Assembly: GCA_034437075.1 (NCBI GenBank)
Contig: DAOTVD010000146.1
Location: 1-13,635, forward strand
Direction: 5' to 3'
From: DAOTVD01 sp034437075
GTDB taxonomy: Bacteria; Chloroflexota; Anaerolineae; Aggregatilineales; J027
Length of the DNA stretch: 13,635 bases
A program made the position numbers and the translations under genes. Positions 7,408 through 13,096 of the stretch are shown piece by piece; the stretch's first letter is position 1, and each line of letters begins with the position of its first letter. The notes below the pieces were generated by a model. The model searched no databases and was not told the origin of the DNA. It saw nothing but the letters and a program-made list of their open reading frames with translations.

Positions 7408-8011
7408 CGATGTCTTGTACGGTGGCCTGAACGCGCGCGACGGGTTGCATGGCATCCACACGCACCCACCGGGCCGGGTCTGCTGCGATCAGCGTTTCAT
7501 AACCAGCGCGCACGCGCTCATGAAAGGCTAGGCTTTGCGCATCCAGCCGATTCCAATCTCCGCCAGCTTGGGCATCTGCCATGCGGCGGCGTAGCCCCTC
7601 TTGCACAGTCATGTCGAAATACAGCGTAAGCTGCGGGGTTAACCCGCCTGTGGCAAACGCGATCAAACCTTGTAGCATGTGAATATCTAGTCCATGGCCA
7701 TAGCCTTGATAGGCCAAGGTCGAATCGGCATAACGATCACAAATAACGATCTGCCCGGCTTGCAAATGTGGTTGCAACACCTGGTTTACCAATTGGGCGC
7801 GCGAAGCGAGATAAAGCAACACTTCTGTATGGGGGTGCATGTCCGTATTGCGTAGGCTATGCACGACCGCGCGTATCTGGTCGCCAATTGGCGTTCCCCC
7901 TGGTTCGCGCGTGAGATATACCTTGTATCCCTGTTCGTGTAATGCTTGGTAGAGCAATTTGGCTTGGGTGGTCTTGCCGCTGCCGTCCGGGCCTTCGAAT
8001 GTGATGAACAT
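7382..8011 (-). CDS. tmk: Thymidylate kinase (dTMP kinase)
   Basis: The 209-residue protein is of normal length for the family. It phosphorylates dTMP to dTDP in the cytosol, an essential step of dTTP synthesis. The P-loop GPDGSGKTT (7-15) follows FITFE. REPGGTPIG (35-43) and the DRY motif with DRYADSTLAYQGYG (92-105) are clear, and an Arg-rich LID segment (140-156, RRRMADAQAGGDWNR) follows. The start at 8011 lies 6 bases after the stop of the upstream GT2 gene, so translation is probably coupled. The 3' end overlaps the convergent FkbM gene by 26 bases, leaving no room for an intergenic terminator between the two. Confidence 0.95.
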   Translation of the reverse strand: MFITFEGPDGSGKTTQAKLLYQALHEQGYKVYLTREPGGTPIGDQIRAVVHSLRNTDMHPHTEVLLYLASRAQLVNQVLQPHLQAGQIVICDRYADSTLAYQGYGHGLDIHMLQGLIAFATGGLTPQLTLYFDMTVQEGLRRRMADAQAGGDWNRLDAQSLAFHERVRAGYETLIAADPARWVRVDAMQPVARVQATVQDIVMKRLHPA

Positions 8012-8017
8012 CGTCTG

Positions 8018-8893
8018 CTAACGCCGCAATTCACGCCGGATGGTCGAAAGTTGTTCTGCAATCAAGCCGAATAACAACACAAAAACACCAATCATCACCA
8101 CCAAAACGGCGCTATCTTCTAGCTGATTTCGCTGAATAGTAAAAATAGAGAGATAAATGCCGATGACCAGGAAAAAGAAGCCAATCGGCAAAAAAACTTT
8201 CTGGGGGCTAAACAACATGATAATGCGGATCATCAAGGCGATAAAGCGTATACCGTCGTGTAGGGGGCGAATCCCACTCTGGCCGGACTGTCGTCGCTGA
8301 ATCTCGGGCATGGGGACCCAGGCTACCGGATACCCGTCTTTAAGCAGAGAGAGCGTAATGGTTGTCGGATAAGAATAGGTATTCGGAAACAGATGGACGT
8401 ATTCCAGCAGGACATCGCGGTGAATCGCTCGAAAACCAGAGGTTAAGTCCGCGATATATCCTTCGACAAGATACATACCGATGCGGCGCAGTATGAAGTT
8501 ACCTACGCCCCGAAAACGTGAGACGTTCGATGTTTTGGTTCGTGAACCAACCGCCATGGTATATTGCGCCATTTTCTCTAGTAGTTCGGGGATTTTCTCG
8601 GGCGGGTGCTGCCCATCGGCATCGAGCATCACCACCACGTGGCCCGTTGCCGAGCGGATGCCGGTTTTTACGGCTGCTCCATTGCCAATATTGTACGGAT
8701 GGACAATGACCTCATCAGCCCCCCCCGCCTGGGCCAGTGACGCGGTTTGGTCTTCTGATCCATCATCCACAACGATAATCTCGAAGCTAGCGTCAACCTG
8801 ACGCACACGCTGTACAATGTTTTGAATCTGGCTTTCTTCGTTATGGGCTGGGATGATGACAGATACAGTAAAGTTTTCGGGTAAGCGACTCAT
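8018..8893 (-). CDS. GT2 family glycosyltransferase (DPM1/GtrB-like)
   Basis: This 291-residue protein has a GT-A catalytic domain: VSVIIPAHNEE (10-20), the nucleotide-binding VVDDGSEDQT (41-50), the metal-binding DADGQ (91-95), and ADLTSGFRAIHRD (148-160), which is typical of polyprenyl-phosphate glycosyltransferases. Two C-terminal membrane helices (about 234-253 and 262-281) anchor it, with a basic tail. It probably transfers a sugar from a nucleotide donor to polyprenyl phosphate. Such lipid-linked sugars are the donors for GT39-type enzymes like the one at 2706-4505, so a functional link is possible but not shown. The ATG at 8893 has only a weak GGGGCC upstream. It is the first gene of a unit with tmk. 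Confidence 0.9.
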   Translation of the reverse strand: MSRLPENFTVSVIIPAHNEESQIQNIVQRVRQVDASFEIIVVDDGSEDQTASLAQAGGADEVIVHPYNIGNGAAVKTGIRSATGHVVVMLDADGQHPPEKIPELLEKMAQYTMAVGSRTKTSNVSRFRGVGNFILRRIGMYLVEGYIADLTSGFRAIHRDVLLEYVHLFPNTYSYPTTITLSLLKDGYPVAWVPMPEIQRRQSGQSGIRPLHDGIRFIALMIRIIMLFSPQKVFLPIGFFFLVIGIYLSIFTIQRNQLEDSAVLVVMIGVFVLLFGLIAEQLSTIRRELRR

Positions 8894-8936
8894 GCCGTGT
8901 GTGTGGCCCCTAAGCCAATCGTTACAAAGTGTGGCT

Positions 8937-8965
8937 AGTATACTGATGCGCTGGCCATCTGGCCA
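8937..8965 (-). promoter_or_regulatory. Putative promoter of the GT2-tmk unit
   Basis: On the minus strand TGGCCA (8960-8965, 4 of 6 matches to TTGACA) and TATACT (8937-8942) are separated by 17 bases. The predicted transcript starts near 8930, giving a leader of roughly 37 bases. The -35 box lies inside a palindrome. Confidence 0.5.
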
Positions 8966-8988
8966 GAATATTCCCTGGCACAGATGGC
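8951..8988. repeat. Nested palindrome and 13-bp hairpin over the GT2 promoter
   Basis: Two overlapping structures share one arm. The first is a compact palindrome CTGGCCA-TC-TGGCCAG (8951-8966). The second is a longer inverted repeat: the left arm GCCATCTGGCCAG (8954-8966) pairs over all 13 bases with CTGGC plus CAGATGGC (8975-8979 and 8981-8988), with a single bulged A at 8980 and an 8-base loop AATATTCC. It lies 22 bases past the stop of the PH-domain gene and covers the -35 box of the next gene. There is no U tract in either direction, so it is not a standard intrinsic terminator. It may be an operator or an end-of-transcript hairpin. Confidence 0.6.
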
Positions 8989-9010
8989 GGTTCCTTGGGG
9001 AGCACCATCA

Positions 9011-9397
9011 TTACGATTTGGCGGCTTCGTCCGGCGTACCATCCTTCAGATCAAAAATAACTTCGCGCAGTTTACGCGCCCGCCCCAAGCCATTGAAAGT
9101 GATTTCGGCCTCGTTAGAGCCCGCCGACTGGACTTCGATGTTCCCATAGCCAAAGACAGCCCCCAGTGGCGGCGTATCAATCGAAACATCGGTTACGTTC
9201 ACAATGCTCAGGGTTGTCTCGTCCCCGCCCAGAATATTACCCCGGCGTTGGGAAATACGCCGCGTAGTGACGGTGATCTGGTTACGGCGCCATAAAATCC
9301 AATAGTACAAGGTGAGCGTGACGATGGTGCGCCACCAAAAGCCCCATGTCCATACACTGCGGCGCCATACGCCAATAGTTTCTTCGCGTTCTGCCAT
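9011..9397 (-). CDS. PH domain-containing membrane protein (bPH2/DUF304, YdbS-like)
   Basis: The protein is 128 residues. I chose the ATG at 9397 because AAAGGA precedes it by 7 bases; the in-frame ATG at 9445 lacks such a site and adds only a Ser-rich stretch. A Trp-rich N-terminus (VWRRSVWTWGFWWRT) leads into one membrane helix (about 20-37). The rest is a bacterial PH fold: ITVTTRRISQRRGNILGGDETTLSIVNVTDV, then GNIEVQSAG and EITFNGLGRARKLREVIFDL. The pattern of a strand, a basic turn, 'I.NV.DV' and 'G.I.V.S.G' is typical of the DUF304 family. Its biochemical role is unknown. The gene is divergent from the response regulator. Confidence 0.75.
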   Translation of the reverse strand: MAEREETIGVWRRSVWTWGFWWRTIVTLTLYYWILWRRNQITVTTRRISQRRGNILGGDETTLSIVNVTDVSIDTPPLGAVFGYGNIEVQSAGSNEAEITFNGLGRARKLREVIFDLKDGTPDEAAKS

Positions 9398-9500
9398 TGC
9401 TTTATCCTTTGTGTTGCTGCTAGACGATAGCTGCAATTGTGGCACCTTCGCGTATTTGCTACAAGTTATATCCCGTGCATAATGTAGGTTAGCCGCGCTA

Positions 9501-9509
9501 TGCTATAGT
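9501..9509 (+). promoter_or_regulatory. Extended -10 promoter of the two-component operon
   Basis: TGCTATAGT combines a TG extension with the -10 box TATAGT (9504-9509). Transcription would start near 9516, about 50 bases before the response regulator ATG. No strong -35 is seen at 17 bases upstream, which is compatible with an extended -10 promoter or an activated one. Confidence 0.5.
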
Positions 9510-9515
9510 TAGAAT

Positions 9516-9539
9516 GCGCTATCGGGGGTAAGATAGCGC
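9516..9539. promoter_or_regulatory. 8-bp perfect inverted repeat in the response regulator leader
   Basis: GCGCTATC (9516-9523) and GATAGCGC (9532-9539) are perfect reverse complements with an 8-base spacer GGGGGTAA. The repeat begins at the predicted transcription start and ends 26 bases before the ATG. It could be an operator or a stable 5' hairpin in the mRNA. Confidence 0.6.
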
Positions 9540-9565
9540 GAGTAAACCATAACATGAGGATAAGC

Positions 9566-10243
9566 ATGAAGAAAATCTTGCTGGTGGAAGATGACGAGAC
9601 CATGCGCAAAACCCTAACCTTTAACCTAGAGAAAGAGGGTTACAAGGTGGAACAAACTGGCGATGGTGCCGAGGCGTTGGCGCTGGTTCGTGAAATCAGC
9701 CCGGACCTCATCGTCTTAGATGTGATGTTGCCATCTTTAGATGGGTTATCGGTATGTCGCATACTACGCAAAGAGTCCGATGTTTCGATTGTGATGCTCA
9801 CCGCGCGCGATAGCGAAGTGGATCGGATCGTTGGGCTTGAAATCGGTGCGGATGATTACATCGTGAAGCCGTTCAATCTGGGCGAATTTCTGGCTCGGGT
9901 GCGGGCCGTGCTGCGCCGCTCGCCCAGCGCGCGTTCGGTGACCGACCAGTTAGAGTCTGGCGATTTGCTGCTAGACCTCATCGCGCGCCGGGCGTTTCGG
10001 GACGAGAATGAACTGCGTTTGACACATAAAGAGTTCGATCTGCTCGCTTCGCTGATGCGCAATCGTGGCGCGGTACTCTCGCGTGATCTCTTGCTGGAAA
10101 AAGTCTGGGGCTATGAATATAGCGGCGAAACCAAAACGGTAGATGTACATGTGCGCTGGCTGCGTGAAAAGATCGAAGAAGACCCCTCTCAGCCGAAGCG
10201 GATCATCACCGTTCGGGGCGTAGGCTACCGCTTTGAAGGCTAA
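9566..10243 (+). CDS. OmpR/PhoB-family response regulator
   Basis: This 225-residue DNA-binding response regulator has a receiver domain (1-120) with the acidic pair in LVEDDE (6-11), phosphoacceptor Asp-52 in LIVLDVMLP, Thr-79 in MLTA and Lys-101 in VKPF. The C-terminal winged helix (about 130-225) has LTHKEFDLLASLMRN, the recognition-helix region TKTVDVHVRWLREKIE and the final hairpin ITVRGVGYRFEG. The ATG at 9566 has GAGGA 5 bases upstream. That site overlaps the other in-frame ATG (9554), which has no site of its own, so 9566 is preferred. The kinase gene begins 2 bases after the stop. Sequence style is PhoB-like, but the actual signal and regulon cannot be read. Autoregulation through the upstream inverted repeat is possible. 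Confidence 0.92.
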   Translation: MKKILLVEDDETMRKTLTFNLEKEGYKVEQTGDGAEALALVREISPDLIVLDVMLPSLDGLSVCRILRKESDVSIVMLTARDSEVDRIVGLEIGADDYIVKPFNLGEFLARVRAVLRRSPSARSVTDQLESGDLLLDLIARRAFRDENELRLTHKEFDLLASLMRNRGAVLSRDLLLEKVWGYEYSGETKTVDVHVRWLREKIEEDPSQPKRIITVRGVGYRFEG

Positions 10244-10245
10244 CT

Positions 10246-11424
10246 ATGTTGCCATGGCTACTGCTGTTATTCCTCGGTGGGGTGTCGTTAGTCGGGTTTT
10301 ATCTGCTATACCAACACACTCGCGCCCTGCGTGAGCAGATTCTCTACGCCGAAAGCGCCCAACGCCAGGCGACCAGCCAATATCGCCAGGCCCTGCAATT
10401 GCGTGATAGCCTCTTTAATGCCATCACCGATGGCGTGCTATTGTTGGATGAGAACCAGCGCATTGTGTTGATGAACCAGGCGGCAGAGACTTTGCTTGAT
10501 GGGAATCTGACTGGCGAAACGCTCATTGTGGCCACCCGCCATTATGAGCTAGATACATTAGTCCAAAATGCTCGCCTGGACGACCAAGACACCAACGAGA
10601 AGCAGATCGAGCTCAACGAATATATGATTCGCGCGCGCGTTTTCCCGATCCAGACAATGGATGGGCGCTTGAGTATCCTCATTTTGCGTGATGAAACGAT
10701 GCTACGTCGCCTGAGCCGCGCACGCCGCGACATGGTCGCCAATATCTCGCATGAATTGCGCACCCCGATCACGACCATTAGCCTGCTGGTGGATACTTTA
10801 TTGGGCGGGGCGATGGACAAAAAGAAAAATATGCGCAAAATGCTGAAAGATATTCAGCGCGAAACCGCGACCCTGACCCAACTGGTGCAAGAAATGCGCG
10901 ATCTCTCGCTGATTGAGTCTGGGCAAATGCCCGTCAAATTGACCGCCAGCAGCCTGAGCAGTATTGTGTATGATGGCATCGACTCGCTTGCCTCGTTGGC
11001 CGAAAACAAAGAGCAGACCCTGCAAATCGACATCCCCGAGGCGCTTGTGGTGCTAGCCGACGCCAACCAGTTGCAGCGGGTGCTGAAGAATATCGTGCAT
11101 AATGCCATCAAATTTACCCCCATCGGGGGAACTATTCGGGTTTGGGCGGAAATCGGCACTGCTGATGATGAAGTTCAACTGGGCATCCAGGACACCGGGC
11201 CGGGTATCGCCAAAGAAAACCTGGATCGTATATTCGAACGTTTCTTTCAAGAAAATCGCGCGCGGTCGGATGGTACCGGGCTAGGGCTCGCGATTGCACG
11301 GCATATCATCCTGGCGCATGGGGGGCGTATTTGGGCCATTAGCGCGCCCAATGCTGGAACGTGTTTTTACTTTACCGTGCCTCTGGAAGTCAACCAAACA
11401 AAAACGCTTCAAGAAACCGTTTGA
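10246..11424 (+). CDS. PhoR-type sensor histidine kinase
   Basis: The 392-residue kinase has a single N-terminal membrane helix (about 3-22), a short coiled linker, and a PAS-like domain (about 50-150, SLFNAITDGVLLLDENQRIV). The HisKA domain carries phosphoacceptor His-169 in NISHELRTP. The ATPase domain has the N box NIVHNAIKF (282-290), DTGPGI (316-321) and the G2 box GTGLGLAI (343-350), then HGGRIWA. There is almost no extracytoplasmic part, so the signal is probably sensed in or near the membrane, or inside the cell by the PAS domain. It follows the response regulator by 2 bases and has GAAGG 6 bases before the ATG, inside the regulator's last codons. The two form a cognate pair. Confidence 0.92.
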   Translation: MLPWLLLLFLGGVSLVGFYLLYQHTRALREQILYAESAQRQATSQYRQALQLRDSLFNAITDGVLLLDENQRIVLMNQAAETLLDGNLTGETLIVATRHYELDTLVQNARLDDQDTNEKQIELNEYMIRARVFPIQTMDGRLSILILRDETMLRRLSRARRDMVANISHELRTPITTISLLVDTLLGGAMDKKKNMRKMLKDIQRETATLTQLVQEMRDLSLIESGQMPVKLTASSLSSIVYDGIDSLASLAENKEQTLQIDIPEALVVLADANQLQRVLKNIVHNAIKFTPIGGTIRVWAEIGTADDEVQLGIQDTGPGIAKENLDRIFERFFQENRARSDGTGLGLAIARHIILAHGGRIWAISAPNAGTCFYFTVPLEVNQTKTLQETV

Positions 11425-11439
11425 TTATGTTTACATAGC

Positions 11440-11468
11440 TTGCTTTAGCGCGCAGCACCCCCTAAACT
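11440..11468 (+). promoter_or_regulatory. Possible promoter between the kinase gene and cpaF
   Basis: TTGCTT (11440-11445) and TAAACT (11463-11468) are 17 bases apart. The matches to consensus are 3 of 6 and 4 of 6. A start near 11475 would put the Shine-Dalgarno at the extreme 5' end. Read-through from the kinase gene is an equally good explanation for cpaF expression. Confidence 0.3.
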
Positions 11469-11471
11469 AAG

Positions 11472-11478
11472 AAGGAGG
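11472..11478 (+). promoter_or_regulatory. Strong Shine-Dalgarno upstream of cpaF, distant from its ATG
   Basis: AAGGAGG is the best ribosome binding site in the window. It ends 23 bases before the cpaF ATG (11502), well beyond the usual 5-9. The nearest ATG (11482) is only 3 bases away and opens a 15-codon ORF in another frame. Confidence 0.6.
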
Positions 11479-11481
11479 TAG

Positions 11482-11529
11482 ATGAGAGAAAAGATGGAAT
11501 CATGGGTTCTAGTAGACTATCCAAGCTAA
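11482..11529 (+). other. Short overlapping ORF (15 codons) at the cpaF start, possible leader peptide
   Basis: The frame encodes MREKMESWVLVDYPS and stops at TAA 11527-11529, 28 bases inside cpaF in a different frame. It is preceded by AAGGAGG, but with a tight 3-base spacing. A second in-frame ATG at 11494 has a 15-base spacing. It may be a coupling or leader ORF, or chance. No homologue is recognised. Confidence 0.2.
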
Positions 11530-12992
11530 AAGGTTCTGGCGGGGGCAAATCGAATTCGCCCATCCAATCCTTAGAAAATCTTCGTGAGGACGCCTCATTT
11601 GAGTTCGACGACGCGCCGCCACCTGTGCAGGCTGAGGCTCAGCCAAGCACCAATGCCAATGACGAAGATGAAGGCTACGTTCCGCCCCCGAAACGCCGCA
11701 CGACCCCCAAAGTTGCCGAACTACGCGCCAAATTGCGCGCTAAGTTGCTCGCATCCCCAGATGAATTTGACGATATGAGCGCCACCAACCCCGACCATCG
11801 TCGTGTGGTGGTGGAACGCCTGAAGACACTTTTGCAACGTTCGGGCCTGCAACTCAGCCAAGCCGAATATCAAGAGCTTGAAGAAGCCCTCGTCAATGAC
11901 CTACTCGGTTTTGGTGCCATCGAACCCCTGATTCAAGATCGGTCGTATTCCGAAATTATGGTCAATGGCCCAGAGATCATCTTCGCCGAGCGCAAAGGTA
12001 AGATGAACGAAACTGAAGTGGTGTTCGATAACGAAGAACACATTCAGTGGACGGCTCAGCGCATTGTGCGCCCCTTGCAGCGCCAATTTGACCGTTCTAG
12101 CCCAATGGTTGACGCGCGCCTGCCCGATGGTAGCCGCGTACATTTAATCATGCCGCCGTCGGCGTTGTGCGGCACAACCATTACCATTCGTAAATTCCCC
12201 GAAAAAGTGATTACTTGGCAACAACTGGTGGAGTGGAAGTCCTTTACCGAAAATGTGGCTCATTTCTTGCGCGCCTGTGTCATTATCCGCCTAAATATTG
12301 TCGTTTCTGGCGGTACGGGCTCGGGCAAAACGACCTTGCTCAACGTGATGAGTAGTTTTATCCCGGAGGATGAGCGTACGATCACGGTCGAGGACTCTGC
12401 CGAACTGCAACTGACCCAGCGGCATGTGGTGCGCTTGGAAACCTGCCCCCCCATGAAAGGATCAACCGAAGGCGCGCTGGCCATCCGCGACCTGGTTAAG
12501 GGGTGTTTGCGTATGCGCCCCGACCGTATCGTCGTGGGCGAAATCCGCGACGGCGCCGCGCTAGACATGCTGCAAGCCATGAATACCGGCCACGATGGAT
12601 CGCTGACCACTGTGCACGCCAACAGCCCGCGCGATGCGGTCGCCCGTTTGGAAACGCTGGCCATGATGGCCGGTATGGATTTGCCCCTGCCAACGATCCG
12701 CGCGCAGATCGCCAGCGCAGTAGACTTGTTCATCCAGCAGGCCCGCTTGAAAGACGGCAGCCGTAAGGTTATCCAACTGACCGAAGTGCAGGGCATGGAA
12801 GGCGAAAATGTGGTCTTGCAGAACATTTTCATCTATTCCACCAGCGGCAAACCGACCATGCACCCCAGCCACGACGGCGGTGGCGAGCTATTGCCCACGG
12901 GCATGCGCCCACGTTTTGAGGATAAGTTCAAAGAGTATGGCATTGAACTAGATAACAATGTCTTTGGCGCGCTCAACGCTTTTTCGAACTAA
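11502..12992 (+). CDS. cpaF: CpaF/TadA-type secretion ATPase (type II/IV secretion family)
   Basis: The 496-residue protein is of the usual size. It powers assembly of Tad/Flp pili or a related export machine at the inner face of the membrane, normally as a hexamer. An N-terminal disordered acidic and Pro-rich region (about 1-70) is followed by a helical N domain (71-140), the segment LLGFGAIEPLIQDRSYSEIMVNG (split over 134-156), and SSPMVDARLPDGSRV (199-213). The ATPase core has Walker A GGTGSGKTT (270-278), the Asp box VEDSAELQL (296-304), the Walker B region MRPDRIVVGEIRD (338-350), and the His box SLTTVHANSPRDA (367-379). The ATG at 11502 is the only normal start in frame after the upstream TAA at 11463, yet it is far from the strong Shine-Dalgarno. 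No tadB, tadC or pilin gene follows inside the window. Confidence 0.9.
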   Translation: MGSSRLSKLKGSGGGKSNSPIQSLENLREDASFEFDDAPPPVQAEAQPSTNANDEDEGYVPPPKRRTTPKVAELRAKLRAKLLASPDEFDDMSATNPDHRRVVVERLKTLLQRSGLQLSQAEYQELEEALVNDLLGFGAIEPLIQDRSYSEIMVNGPEIIFAERKGKMNETEVVFDNEEHIQWTAQRIVRPLQRQFDRSSPMVDARLPDGSRVHLIMPPSALCGTTITIRKFPEKVITWQQLVEWKSFTENVAHFLRACVIIRLNIVVSGGTGSGKTTLLNVMSSFIPEDERTITVEDSAELQLTQRHVVRLETCPPMKGSTEGALAIRDLVKGCLRMRPDRIVVGEIRDGAALDMLQAMNTGHDGSLTTVHANSPRDAVARLETLAMMAGMDLPLPTIRAQIASAVDLFIQQARLKDGSRKVIQLTEVQGMEGENVVLQNIFIYSTSGKPTMHPSHDGGGELLPTGMRPRFEDKFKEYGIELDNNVFGALNAFSN

Positions 12993-13014
12993 GCGGCCAT
13001 CTGTTGCTTCTGTC

Positions 13015-13060
13015 GCTCTGCCCTGCTGGCATAGCATACTCGGGCGCCACAGGGCAGAGC
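13015..13060 (+). terminator. 11-bp hairpin after cpaF, possible terminator
   Basis: GCTCTGCCCTG (13015-13025) pairs perfectly with CAGGGCAGAGC (13050-13060). The 24-base loop can form 4 further pairs (TGGC with GCCA). It starts 23 bases past the cpaF stop. The following bases CTGTTATG are not a proper U tract, so it is at best a weak intrinsic terminator. It could also protect the mRNA end. Confidence 0.5.
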
Positions 13061-13084
13061 CTGTTATGTACGCCGCCAGGCGCG

Positions 13085-13090
13085 TATAAT
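13085..13090 (+). promoter_or_regulatory. Consensus -10 box of the lipoprotein gene
   Basis: A perfect TATAAT ends 6 bases before the ATG at 13097. Standard spacing would put the transcription start at or next to the A of the ATG. The hexamer 17 bases upstream is TGTTAT, a poor -35. Confidence 0.6.
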
Positions 13091-13096
13091 GCGTCT

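Larger units (their letters stand above)
9398..9565. other. Divergent intergenic region between the PH-domain gene and the response regulator
   Basis: These 168 bases hold promoters for both directions. On the minus strand TATAAC around 9466-9471 is a possible -10 box for the PH-domain gene, without a clear -35. On the plus strand there is an extended -10 followed by an inverted repeat. No small gene is supported. Confidence 0.5.

Noticed and set aside
12260..12832. 190-codon minus-strand ORF inside cpaF
   Set aside because: It lies opposite the conserved Walker A and B region of cpaF, has no recognisable domain or ribosome binding site, and is a shadow of biased codon use.
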